Positions 9,458-17,509 of a stretch of 64,000 nt of DNA are shown in pieces (position 1 is the stretch's first letter; every line of letters begins with the position of its first letter). This stretch comes from Corallococcus sp. AS-1-6 (GTDB lineage Bacteria > Myxococcota > Myxococcia > Myxococcales > Myxococcaceae). The stretch is from NCBI RefSeq assembly GCF_020037015.1, contig NZ_JAIQDE010000013.1, positions 62,001 through 126,000 on the forward strand, read 5' to 3'. The translations under genes were made by a program, and so were the position numbers. The notes beneath the pieces were generated by a model. That model searched no databases. It had not been told where the DNA came from and saw only the letters and a list, made by a program, of their open reading frames with translations.

Positions 9458-9580
9458 ATGTGCTCACTCCGCGAAGCGTTCCGGTCCGCCAGACAAAGCG
9501 GAAGGTTGATTCAAGCGTGTGTGGATTTTTCCGTTGAAATCCAGATGCCCAGCTTAGTCCACTCCCTGTCTCTCCGCAGT

Positions 9581-9701
9581 GTATGGGCAATCATGCGTTG
9601 ACTCGCTCACGGAGGAAATCTTGAGGGAATCTTGGGACGCGGGCGGGCCCATTCCCTCTTTCCCCACGAGTGCATGGGCAGTCCTGCGGTGACGCGCACA
9701 G
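9581..9701. repeat. Imperfect direct repeat in divergent promoter region
   Basis: A 30-base unit occurs at 9581-9610 and again at 9672-9701 with 24 matches; the shared core is ATGGGCA-TC-TGCG-TGAC. Both copies sit in the 394-bp gap between the kinase start and the start of the large nuclease-toxin-like gene. They are candidate binding sites for a regulator. No gene longer than a shadow is seen in this gap, which also holds the palindrome at 9725-9741. Confidence 0.45.
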
Positions 9702-9724
9702 GGATCGGGGATGTACCTACTGGA

Positions 9725-9741
9725 TTCTTGATTTTCAAGAA
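9725..9741. promoter_or_regulatory. Perfect 7+7 palindrome (candidate operator) upstream of nuclease-toxin-like gene
   Basis: TTCTTGA and TCAAGAA flank a TTT spacer. This is an AT-rich island in GC-rich DNA, about 110 bp upstream of the toxin-like start. It is too AT-rich and too far upstream to be a terminator of the divergent kinase gene. A transcription-factor site is the simplest reading; nothing in the sequence names the factor. Confidence 0.4.
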
Positions 9742-9851
9742 GCGCACTCGGCGTTCCGTGGGCTCTGTGTGTCTGTGTCTGCCGCCCATTCGGGTGGTGT
9801 CTGCCCATTCCGACGATGGGTTGTGAATCCTTGTCAAGAGGGGAGTGTCCC

Positions 9852-12800
9852 ATGGGCGCTGTCGCACCTGCGAGTGGTCCGGGAGCAAAGGTAGACGCTG
9901 CCGAGCAGCAGCGAAAAGCGCAGGCGGACCAGCAGAAGGCGGAGGCGGCGAAGGTCGCCGCCGATGCCAGGATCAAGGCGGCGGCGGATGCCCGGAACGC
10001 CTTGCCTCCGGTCCGGCGCGCCGCGACTACCGCGCGACAGGAGAAGGCCGCCGCGGCCACGAACGCCAAGGACGCGAGCAAGGACGCGCGGAAGCCAGGG
10101 CAGACACCCTCGGAGGTGAAGAAGTCCAGTGCGGCCTCCGACACCGCGGAGAAGAAGCTCAAGGAGGCCACCGGGAAGTCGAAGGCCGCGGACGCGAAGC
10201 TTCAGGAGGCCGAGGAGAAGGCAGCCCTGGCCGCGACGCGCGCCGAGGAGGCCATGCGCAAGGCGAACGCGTTGGCCCTCGCGGAATGCAAGGCGCCGCC
10301 CTACAGCCAGAAGGACATCGACAAGGTCAAGCCGACGAAGAACGAGCTCGACTCGGCCTTCGAGGGCACGAGTCGAAAGGCGGAGCTGGAGAAGGTGTTG
10401 GGCTTGACGCCCCCGCCGCAGCGGAAGGCCGTACGCAAGCCGGAGAAGGGCGAGGCGCCTCCGAAGCCCCTTGACGCGGTGGACGCCAAGGACGCGAAGG
10501 CCGCCGCCCAGGTGCCCGATGGGAAGATGTACAAGGACCCGTCCTCTGGCGCGAAGTACCAGGTGAAGCAGAACGCCACCACGGGCGAGACGGTGCTGTC
10601 CGACGCGGCCAGCGGCAACACCGTCACCGTCAAGCCTGACGGCAGCTACACGTCCACGGTGACGTCGAAGGAGTCGACGAAGTCAGGCGGCACGCGCGAG
10701 ACGACGTGGACGAAGTCGTCGGACGCACAGGGCAAGCCGACGCGCCTCGAGTCGCGCAAGAGCCAGACGGAGCAGCACCCGGAGACTGGCGCCACCACGA
10801 CGACGTCCACCACGCAGTACGACGCTACGCGCTCGCCGCCAAGGCTCCAGTCGCGCACCGAGGAGGTGCGCATGGAGAAGCCGCCGGCGGCGCTGGCGCA
10901 GCGGCGCGGCACGCCCCAGGGCCCAGCGACGGTGAAGACGGAGACGCAATTCAACGCACAAGGCCTGCCGACGAAGCAGGTGAAGACGACGGAAATCCAC
11001 ACACCGGGCTTCAAGGCCAATGACGTGAGCGCCTTCGAGGCCGGTCAGGATTCGGCCCTGCGCAATGCCTCCAAGGGGGAGGACCACCACAGGACGAACA
11101 ACGCCCCCACCACGCTCAAGCCCGGAGAGTCCAGCCTCACCATCACGGAGGAGACGTGCTTCAACGCCCAGGGAGAGCCCGCCGTCTCCACGCGGAAGAC
11201 GGAATCGGTGGCCACCCAGGCGCTGAAGTCAGACAAGAACGGCAACGGCGTGCAGGTGGTGCGTACCCAGCAGGAGGTGACGCGCGGGCCCAAGGACTCC
11301 GCCTCCACCGACACGTTGCCCGCCCTCACCCCGAAGACGCCCGGCGCCGTCAACCAGCGCACCACGGTGACGGGGTATGACCCGGACGGCAGTCACTTCG
11401 ACGGGGGGGACGCCAGCCGCTCGCGGACGGTGACCCAGTCCTCCGGCACCGTGGACGCCCACGGACAGATGCAGCTGAAGCACCGGCCCACCGAGGTCCA
11501 GAGCCTCCACGAGGCCAGCGACAACCGGTGGCGGTATGACCACCTCGGCTTCGACGTGGGCGCGGACGGCAAGCGGGTGCCGGGCCAGGAGCCCCGGCGG
11601 ATCGACAAGGAACGTCAGCTCCCCTGGTACGAGGACGCGAAGGATTTCGCCACCGACGAGCTGAAGGCCCTGGCGGACACGGCTGACGACATCGCGGACG
11701 CCGCCTCCGACTTCGTGACGGCGCCACTGCAAGAGGCGCTGACAGATGAAATCAAGAAGCTGAACAGCGCCGGGGACTCGGTGTCGCTGAGCGGCAACCT
11801 GGACGTCAAGGTGGGGCTGAAGGGGGGAATCTCGGGCGAGGCCGCCATCGAGCGGACGGAGGACGGCAAGTACCAGCTGTCGGCGGAGGTGACTGCGGAC
11901 GTGGGCGTGGGCCTGCTGGGCTCGGCGTCGGTGGGGGCCGGTGGCCGCATGGAGTGGAACTTCGACACGCCCGAGGAAGCAGCGAAGGCGGCCCTCACCC
12001 TGGGCAAGGGGCCCTCGGCGCTGACCCCGGGGAGCGAGGACCACGCGTTCCTCAGAGACCACCTGTCCGCGATGGAGGTGAACGTCACGGGCGAGGTGGA
12101 GGCGGGTATCGGTGGGAAGGCCGGCACGGGAACCGCAGAGCTGTCGGCCAGCCTGGGGGCGACGGGGGGCCTGCGGGTGGAGTTCGACAAGGGCAGGCCG
12201 ACGCACCTGGTGAAGACGGTGGAGTTCGAGGGCTCGGGCGCGGCGGGAGTGGCCACGGGGCTCAAGGGCAAGGCGGACCTCGGCCTGGGCGGAGAGGTCA
12301 GCGGCTCGGTGAGCATCGAGACGAAGACGCCACTGGATGCGAGCAAGCTGGACGGCAACGACGTGCTGTCGTTCCTGACGGGCGCCAAGAGCGATGCGCT
12401 CGTGGGCCCCTCGGAGGCGAGCATCACCGTGGAAGGCTCGGCGGATAGGGGCAACCAGGGCCAGTACTTCACGGCGGAGGTGAGCGGGCTGTCCGACAAG
12501 GAAGTGCAGTCGGTGGCGGACACGTTGAAGGCCGGCAAGTTCGAGAACGCCTTCGACGACCTGCGGAAGGACGCGAAGGTCACCCAGGGGACCTTCAAGG
12601 ATCGTGAGCTGGGCGTGGGGGCGAAGCTGGGCGTGGTGGACTTCGAGCTCAGCGCGCGGCACCGCGACGTGACGGCGGAAGGTGGTGGCGGCGGCGATGG
12701 AAGCACCACGGTCAGTCTTGGCGGCGGGAAGCGGCGTGGGGGCAGCGACGGGCCGTTGGGGGGCAATGGCCTGACGGGAGGCCCCAACCGCTCGACGGGC

Positions 12801-14600
12801 AATGAAGCAACTGGCGGAACGGGGCCGTCCTCGAAGAAGCCTGGGAACACTTCGACGGGAGGAGATGGGCAGCCCGGCTCGAAGGAGGGGGAGAAGTCAT
12901 CCGCGAAGCTTCCTGGGGACACGACGGCGGATCGGGAACCGCCCAACGTGTATCGGGTGAATCCCTCGACGGGACGGCTCGGGCCCGTGCCGCCTCAAGA
13001 TGGCGGGCCCTCGCGTGCAGGGAAGTCCGAAAAGCCAGGCGCCCCGGGGCCTGGCGCAGAGGGACGACCTCCGCATACGGAAGAGCAGGGCGAGAAGAGT
13101 TCCACCTCTGGACGCCACCCCGTTCCGGTAGTGAGGAACCCCGAGCTTCCCGGACGCACCACGCACGTGCGCTACGACGACGGGAAGGTGCGCATCGAAG
13201 CCGGGCCGGATGCCACGGACAAGGACATCCAGGCGCACATGGAGACGGCGCGTGTCCTCCAGCGCTACGAGGGGGCCGTGGGGAAGGTGCGCCAGCTCAT
13301 CGACAAGGTGAAGCAAGTCCTCACGGGGATGCCGGGCTACGGCAGCCAGGGCTTCGAGTCGCGGCTGGAGGTGAAGAAGCTGTCCAGCATCCTTCAGGAC
13401 CTGGAGGCCGCGCGGGCCCAGCTCGACGAGGGCATTACTGGAACGACGGCCAAGGCTACGCCAGCCACGGCTGCGCAGCTCGCGGACCTGGAGAAGCAGG
13501 TCTCCAGCGTGGAGAGCCAGCTTCGGACCCATGCTGCTCAGGTCGATTCCCTGGTGTCGGGCCGTGGTTACGTGGCGCGAGAGGATGATGTCGCGCCCGT
13601 GGGCGACCAGGATGGGCGGTTGCCACGAGACGTTCCTTCCTGGGTATCAGGGATTCTTCCTCCTCACATCTCTCCGAAGGATGTGGTGAGCCAGGAGGGG
13701 GGCATTCCGACGGTACCCAAGCCCAATAAAGCATACTGGGATGGCACGACACTCCATGTGACGGATCCCCTGGGTCATGTTGAATCCGTCGTAAATCGCG
13801 ATCGAATCGATGCTTTGCGGAATGGTGTTCCTGCCTGGGTGGCTCGGGCGCTTCCTCCTCACATCAATCCGAACGACATCAAGATTGAAAACAGCAAGGT
13901 CACAAATGGGGCCCGGCTTAATGGGAATTTGAGAAGGCCAAAGGAAAACACTGCCTATTGGGTGGACGGACGGTATCTATACGTGACGGACAGCCGGGGG
14001 CGGGTTGCTTCCGTGGAAGGAGACCTCTACCTTGTCGGAAAGCAGGTTCGGAGCGAGTCAACACAGGGCTTGGCAGGCAGGGCATATCATTTCAATGAAA
14101 ACGGGCGGAGGGCGCCCGTTGTGTTCAAAAGGGAGGTGGACGGGAAGACCGTCAGGAGGCACCTCAAATACCGGCACGATGAGGGCGGACATCTCATCGG
14201 CGCTCAATTTGGAGGGCCGCCCGAGTTCCTTAACTACGTTCCCCAGACCCGGTATCAGAACGGTTCCGTGACCAACCTTCCGTGGGACCCTCGCAGGCGC
14301 GGTGAAGCCCAAAGTGACGAGGAAGGGGATGAAGGCGTGGTCGCACCCGAGGATGCGTCTGCATCCGAGGATGGTGAGGCCTTACGCAATTGGCATGAAT
14401 TCGAGATGCACTTGGCCGACCACCTCAGGGAGGGAGGGGCGGTTCGGGTGAGAATCAGGCCTCAGTTCATCAGTGCTGCAGAGAATCGCCCGGATGCGAT
14501 TCGAGTGGATGGCGTCCTCATGACTCCGAACGGTGAAGTGGTTCGCGGTGATTGGAATTTCCATAACAGCGCCCGCATGGATGAGTTCAAAAGAGATTAG
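9852..14600 (+). CDS. Large modular protein with C-terminal EndoNS_2-type nuclease (polymorphic-toxin-like)
   Basis: This protein of 1582 residues has no signal peptide or membrane segment. Residues 1-160 form an Ala/Lys/Glu coiled coil. Residues about 200-580 hold irregular beta repeats (recurring FNAQG-P). Residues about 630-930 are Gly-rich beta structure, then a Gly/Ser/Pro linker, a helical part (about 1100-1240) and two copies of a pre-toxin module (about 1260-1318 and 1320-1393). The tip (about 1435-1582) carries DEGGHLIGAQFGGP (His1447), LNYVPQ (Asn1461) and RPDAIRV. This is the pattern of DNA/RNA non-specific endonuclease toxins (EndoNS_2) in LXG and related polymorphic toxins. ATG 9852 is chosen over 9816 because GAGGGGAG precedes it. 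The tip is AT-richer than the body. No immunity gene follows. Confidence 0.8.
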   Translation: MGAVAPASGPGAKVDAAEQQRKAQADQQKAEAAKVAADARIKAAADARNALPPVRRAATTARQEKAAAATNAKDASKDARKPGQTPSEVKKSSAASDTAEKKLKEATGKSKAADAKLQEAEEKAALAATRAEEAMRKANALALAECKAPPYSQKDIDKVKPTKNELDSAFEGTSRKAELEKVLGLTPPPQRKAVRKPEKGEAPPKPLDAVDAKDAKAAAQVPDGKMYKDPSSGAKYQVKQNATTGETVLSDAASGNTVTVKPDGSYTSTVTSKESTKSGGTRETTWTKSSDAQGKPTRLESRKSQTEQHPETGATTTTSTTQYDATRSPPRLQSRTEEVRMEKPPAALAQRRGTPQGPATVKTETQFNAQGLPTKQVKTTEIHTPGFKANDVSAFEAGQDSALRNASKGEDHHRTNNAPTTLKPGESSLTITEETCFNAQGEPAVSTRKTESVATQALKSDKNGNGVQVVRTQQEVTRGPKDSASTDTLPALTPKTPGAVNQRTTVTGYDPDGSHFDGGDASRSRTVTQSSGTVDAHGQMQLKHRPTEVQSLHEASDNRWRYDHLGFDVGADGKRVPGQEPRRIDKERQLPWYEDAKDFATDELKALADTADDIADAASDFVTAPLQEALTDEIKKLNSAGDSVSLSGNLDVKVGLKGGISGEAAIERTEDGKYQLSAEVTADVGVGLLGSASVGAGGRMEWNFDTPEEAAKAALTLGKGPSALTPGSEDHAFLRDHLSAMEVNVTGEVEAGIGGKAGTGTAELSASLGATGGLRVEFDKGRPTHLVKTVEFEGSGAAGVATGLKGKADLGLGGEVSGSVSIETKTPLDASKLDGNDVLSFLTGAKSDALVGPSEASITVEGSADRGNQGQYFTAEVSGLSDKEVQSVADTLKAGKFENAFDDLRKDAKVTQGTFKDRELGVGAKLGVVDFELSARHRDVTAEGGGGGDGSTTVSLGGGKRRGGSDGPLGGNGLTGGPNRSTGNEATGGTGPSSKKPGNTSTGGDGQPGSKEGEKSSAKLPGDTTADREPPNVYRVNPSTGRLGPVPPQDGGPSRAGKSEKPGAPGPGAEGRPPHTEEQGEKSSTSGRHPVPVVRNPELPGRTTHVRYDDGKVRIEAGPDATDKDIQAHMETARVLQRYEGAVGKVRQLIDKVKQVLTGMPGYGSQGFESRLEVKKLSSILQDLEAARAQLDEGITGTTAKATPATAAQLADLEKQVSSVESQLRTHAAQVDSLVSGRGYVAREDDVAPVGDQDGRLPRDVPSWVSGILPPHISPKDVVSQEGGIPTVPKPNKAYWDGTTLHVTDPLGHVESVVNRDRIDALRNGVPAWVARALPPHINPNDIKIENSKVTNGARLNGNLRRPKENTAYWVDGRYLYVTDSRGRVASVEGDLYLVGKQVRSESTQGLAGRAYHFNENGRRAPVVFKREVDGKTVRRHLKYRHDEGGHLIGAQFGGPPEFLNYVPQTRYQNGSVTNLPWDPRRRGEAQSDEEGDEGVVAPEDASASEDGEALRNWHEFEMHLADHLREGGAVRVRIRPQFISAAENRPDAIRVDGVLMTPNGEVVRGDWNFHNSARMDEFKRD
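13629..14030 (+). repeat. Tandem duplication of the pre-toxin module inside the toxin-like gene
   Basis: Two copies of a 60-70 codon unit lie side by side. They share VP-WV---LPPHI-P-D, then AYW-DG--L-VTD--G-V-SV. Similarity is visible in the DNA as well (CTTCCTCCTCACATC in both copies). The unit just before the nuclease is the usual DGR-Y-TD--GRV element found upstream of EndoNS_2 domains. The extra copy may mark a past exchange of the toxin tip or a leftover of an older one. Confidence 0.6.
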
Positions 14601-14619
14601 AGGTGAACTCAGAATTGCC

Positions 14620-14819
14620 TCAGAGCCTGTTGAAATGGAGCGAAAGGGCCGGTTCGTTGAACGAACAAGATGCCCGACCTCGCAATGCCCGAACGCACGC
14701 CGTACCCGAGTGACCTGACAGACGAGCAGTGGGCCCTCATCCGAAGCCTTCATCCACATTGCGATGACCGGCCTCATGGTGCGCCGCCTTGCGTAGCGGC
14801 CCAGTTCAACAGGCTCTGA
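14620..14819. mobile_element. 200-bp MITE-like element / deleted IS with perfect 15-bp terminal inverted repeats
   Basis: The ends at 14620-14634 (TCAGAGCCTGTTGAA) and 14805-14819 are perfect inverted copies. Between them an ORF at 14685-14819 begins MPERTPYPSDLTDEQWALIR, the usual N-terminus of IS5-family (IS427-like) transposases, and then runs into the right end after about 22 recognisable residues. It is therefore an internally deleted, non-autonomous copy. No target duplication is clear. It lies 20 bp after the stop of the nuclease-toxin-like gene, where an immunity gene would be expected. Confidence 0.75.
14685..14819 (+). pseudogene. IS5-family transposase N-terminal fragment
   Basis: This is a 44-codon remnant inside the small element. 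The first 20-22 codons match the conserved start of IS5-type transposases (YPSDLTDEQWALI). The rest is the joined right end of the element. No DDE residues are present, so it cannot move itself. Confidence 0.65.
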
Positions 14820-14829
14820 CTCCTGGCCG

Positions 14830-15246
14830 TCAGCCCAGCGTCAGCAGCGCCCCGCAGACCATCATCCCCACGCCCACGACGAGCTTCCACGACAGGGGCT
14901 CTCCCAGCAGGCCCCACGCCAGCACGAGCGTGAGCGCCAGGCTGAGCTTGTCGATGGGCGCCACCCGCGAGGCGGGAGCGAGCTGGAGCGCCCGGAAGTA
15001 GGCCAGCCAGGACAGGCCCGTGGCCACGCCGGAGAGCGCGAGGAAGAGGAGCGTGCGGCGGCTGAGGTGGGGGAGCGCGGCCCCCTCTCCCCGGGCCAGC
15101 GCGAGCGTCCAGGCGAAGACGAGCACCACCACGGTGCGCAGGGCGGTGGCGAGCGTGGACGGCACGCCCTCCACCCCCACCTTCGCGAGAATGGCGGTCA
15201 GCGCGGCGAAACCCGCGGAGGCCAGGGCGTAGATCCACCACGTCAT
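14830..15246 (-). CDS. EamA/DMT-family permease, single-domain (half-size)
   Basis: This 138-residue membrane protein has about five hydrophobic helices and the start MTWWIYALASAGFAALTAIL typical of one-EamA-domain transporters of about 140 residues, which probably work as dimers. The conserved central stretch (LSWLAYFRALQLAPASRVAP) and the C-terminal LLGEPLSWKLVVGVGMM fit the drug/metabolite transporter superfamily. ATG 15246 is preferred over the in-frame upstream start because homologues begin with MTWW. Substrate is unknown. The gene follows the subtilase gene on the same strand but is separated from it by a strong terminator, so it is probably transcribed on its own. Confidence 0.85.
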   Translation of the reverse strand: MTWWIYALASAGFAALTAILAKVGVEGVPSTLATALRTVVVLVFAWTLALARGEGAALPHLSRRTLLFLALSGVATGLSWLAYFRALQLAPASRVAPIDKLSLALTLVLAWGLLGEPLSWKLVVGVGMMVCGALLTLG

Positions 15247-15280
15247 GTGCGCGACTCCAGGGATGGCGACAGTGGACACC

Positions 15281-15318
15281 CAAAACAGAAGCCCAGCAAC
15301 CCGGTGGGGTTGCTGGGC
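15281..15318 (-). terminator. Intrinsic terminator of the subtilase gene
   Basis: Two perfect 12-base arms (15291-15302 and 15307-15318; GCCCAGCAACCC and its complement) enclose a four-base loop. On the minus strand a T-rich run (TTCTGTTTTG, 15290-15281) follows. It begins 27 bases after the subtilase stop and is the clearest rho-independent terminator in the window. Confidence 0.85.
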
Positions 15319-15344
15319 CTCTGACCACCGGACTTCCGTGAGGA

Positions 15345-17339
15345 CTACCGGACGACGGTCAGCGCCGTGTCATCGATGAAGAAGCTCGTCTGCAGCGACG
15401 AGTCCTCCGTGCCGTTGAAGTAGATGCGGACGGTCTGGCCCTTGTACGCGGCCAGGTCGAACGTCCGCTGGACGTAGGCGGTGCCCTTGTCCAGGTTGCT
15501 GTACGTGGCCAGCGTGGCCAGCACCGTGCCCGCGCTGTTGCGGACCTGGACGGCCAGCTTGTCGTAGGCCGTCGTGGTCGTCGTCTCGGACGTAGTGATG
15601 CGCGCCCAGAAGGTGAACGTGGCGCTGCACGCCGTGGCGGGGATGGTGACGTCCTGGTAGGCGAACTCGGTGCGCGTGGCGCCGTAGCCGTTCAGGTAGG
15701 CCTTGTACGTGCCCGTGCGCGGCGCGCTGCCGGACGTGGTGCCGTCGATGACGCCGGACGACGTGGTCCAGCCCGTGTTGCCGCTCTCGAAGCCCGCGTT
15801 GGCGAGGAGCTGCTCGTTGATGGAGCAACTGCCCGTGCCGTTGTTCACCGTCACCGACACCGTGGAGGACGTGCCCACGTTGTTCGCCGCGTCATACGCC
15901 TTCGTGGTCAGCGCGTAGGTGCCGTTGGCCACCGTCGCCGTGTTCCAGGAGATGCTGTAGGGCGAGGCCGTCGCCGTGCCCAGGAGCGTGGTCCCCGCGT
16001 AGAACTCCACGCGCGACACGCCGACGTCGTCGGTGGCGCTGGCGCTCAGGCTCGCGGTGCCGCTCAGCGTGGCGCCGCCCGCGGGCGAGGTGATGGACGT
16101 CGTGGGCGGGGTGGTGTCACTGCCGCCGCCGCCGGTGATGAAGAGCGTGTAGAGCAGCTTGTTGGGCGAGCCCGTCCCCGGGCTGGTGACCTTGTTCGGC
16201 GTGGCGTTGTCCACCAGCGCGTCGCGCACCTGCGCGGGCGTCGCGGTGGGGTTGGCGCTCAGGTAGAGCGCCGCGGCGCCGGCCACGTGCGGCGACGCCA
16301 TGGACGTGCCGCTCATGGACGTGCTCGACGAGTTGCCGGAGTTCGACGCGGACGTGATGCTCGAGCCCGGCGCGAAGATGTCCACGCACGTCCCGTAGTT
16401 GGAGAACGACGAGCGGGCGTCGCTGCTGGTGGTGGAGCCCACGGTGATGGCGTTGGGCGCGCGGGCCGGCGAGTAGTTGCAGGCGTTCGCGCTGTCGTTG
16501 CCGGCGGCGACCACCGTGGTGACGCCCGCGGCGATCAGCCGCTCCGTCGCGTCGTCGATGGCCTGGATGCCCACGTCGCCCAGGCTCATGTTGGCGACCG
16601 CGGGCTTGACGTGGTTGGCCGCCACCCAGTCGATACCGCCGATGACCTGCGCGTCGTTGCCGTAGCCCGTGCAGTCCAGCACGCGCACGCCGTGGAGGGT
16701 GACCTTCTTCGCCACGCCCCAGGTCGTGCCGCCCACCGTGCCCGACACGTGCGTGCCGTGGCCATGGCAGTCGGACGGGTCGCTGTCGTTGTCGATGAAG
16801 TCGTAGCCGTTGCCGATGCGGCCGGTGAACTCGGTGTGGGTCTGCCGGATGCCGGTGTCGATGACGTACGCGTGCACCCCGGTGCCGTCGACGTTGTACG
16901 TGTAGGAGCTGTTGCGCGGCAGGTCCCGCTGGTCGATGCGGTCGATGCCCCAGGTCGCGTTGGTCTGCGTCGCGGACACGTGGATGAGGCCGTTCTCCTG
17001 CACGTACGCCACGCGCGGGTCGGACAGGAGGCGGCGGGCCTCCGCCTCGCTCATGTTCGCCAGGAAGCCGCGGATGGAGTGCTCATACGTCCGCAGCACC
17101 CGGCCGCTGGTGAGGGACGTCAGCTCCCGGGCGATGTCCGCCGCCCCCTGCTGCCGGACCTCCTGCGCCGAATCGCGCAGGACCACGATGTACTCGTTGG
17201 GGATAGCCCGCTCGCGGCGGATCATCTGTGCCGTTTGACCGATCTGCTCGCTGTCGGACTCCGGGCCCTCCGGCATCGGGCCGCACGCCGCGGCCAGCAG
17301 GGAGATGGCGCTCACCGCCTGGGTCAGTTTCAGTTTCAT
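15345..17339 (-). CDS. Secreted subtilisin-like serine protease (S8) lipoprotein
   Basis: This protein of 664 residues has a signal with a lipobox (LAAAC, Cys about 20), an I9-type inhibitor propeptide (about 45-120, EYIVVLRDSAQEV) and the S8 catalytic domain. Its triad is Asp in VIDTGI, His in HGHGTHVSG and Ser in GTSMASPHVAG. A Big_7-like Ig domain (TPPTTSITSPAGG) follows, then a C-terminal beta-sandwich (NAGFESGNTGW) of the kind that binds carbohydrate or helps secretion. The ATG at 17339 is chosen over the ORF start 84 bases upstream because it starts the signal peptide and has a GAGAGG ribosome site. It is a likely predation or nutrition protease. A strong terminator follows. Confidence 0.9.
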   Translation of the reverse strand: MKLKLTQAVSAISLLAAACGPMPEGPESDSEQIGQTAQMIRRERAIPNEYIVVLRDSAQEVRQQGAADIARELTSLTSGRVLRTYEHSIRGFLANMSEAEARRLLSDPRVAYVQENGLIHVSATQTNATWGIDRIDQRDLPRNSSYTYNVDGTGVHAYVIDTGIRQTHTEFTGRIGNGYDFIDNDSDPSDCHGHGTHVSGTVGGTTWGVAKKVTLHGVRVLDCTGYGNDAQVIGGIDWVAANHVKPAVANMSLGDVGIQAIDDATERLIAAGVTTVVAAGNDSANACNYSPARAPNAITVGSTTSSDARSSFSNYGTCVDIFAPGSSITSASNSGNSSSTSMSGTSMASPHVAGAAALYLSANPTATPAQVRDALVDNATPNKVTSPGTGSPNKLLYTLFITGGGGSDTTPPTTSITSPAGGATLSGTASLSASATDDVGVSRVEFYAGTTLLGTATASPYSISWNTATVANGTYALTTKAYDAANNVGTSSTVSVTVNNGTGSCSINEQLLANAGFESGNTGWTTSSGVIDGTTSGSAPRTGTYKAYLNGYGATRTEFAYQDVTIPATACSATFTFWARITTSETTTTTAYDKLAVQVRNSAGTVLATLATYSNLDKGTAYVQRTFDLAAYKGQTVRIYFNGTEDSSLQTSFFIDDTALTVVR

Positions 17340-17477
17340 TCGGCCTCTCAGGGAACGTGCGGGCACCGGGACGGATGCCCTCGCACAAACAGCGAAATTA
17401 TATTTTCGAGAATAAGCGGTCAATCAAGGTGGGCGCGTCTTCCCTGCCGGCATGACACTCCGGCTTGAGGCGCTTTA

Positions 17478-17501
17478 CATTGAGCGAACGTTCACTCAAT
17501 G
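17478..17501. promoter_or_regulatory. TetR-type operator, 24-bp near-perfect palindrome
   Basis: Half-sites CATTGAGCGAAC and GTTCACTCAATG pair with a single mismatch around the centre at 17489/17490. The site ends nine bases before the ATG of the TetR gene, an arrangement typical of autorepression. It lies between that gene and the divergent subtilase gene. Confidence 0.8.
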
Positions 17502-17509
17502 ATGCGGGC

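Noticed and set aside
11229..12662. 477-residue minus-strand frame within the toxin-like gene
   Set aside because: It is antisense to a region with clear coding bias, with no start context and no recognisable domain.
9852..14600. Calling the large protein an RHS toxin
   Set aside because: The repeats in the trunk are irregular, and the YD repeats and DPxGL boundary of RHS cores are absent.
14382..14777. 131-residue minus-strand frame as a hidden immunity gene
   Set aside because: It is antisense to the nuclease tip and crosses into the inserted element, so it could not be an ancestral gene; no immunity motif is seen.
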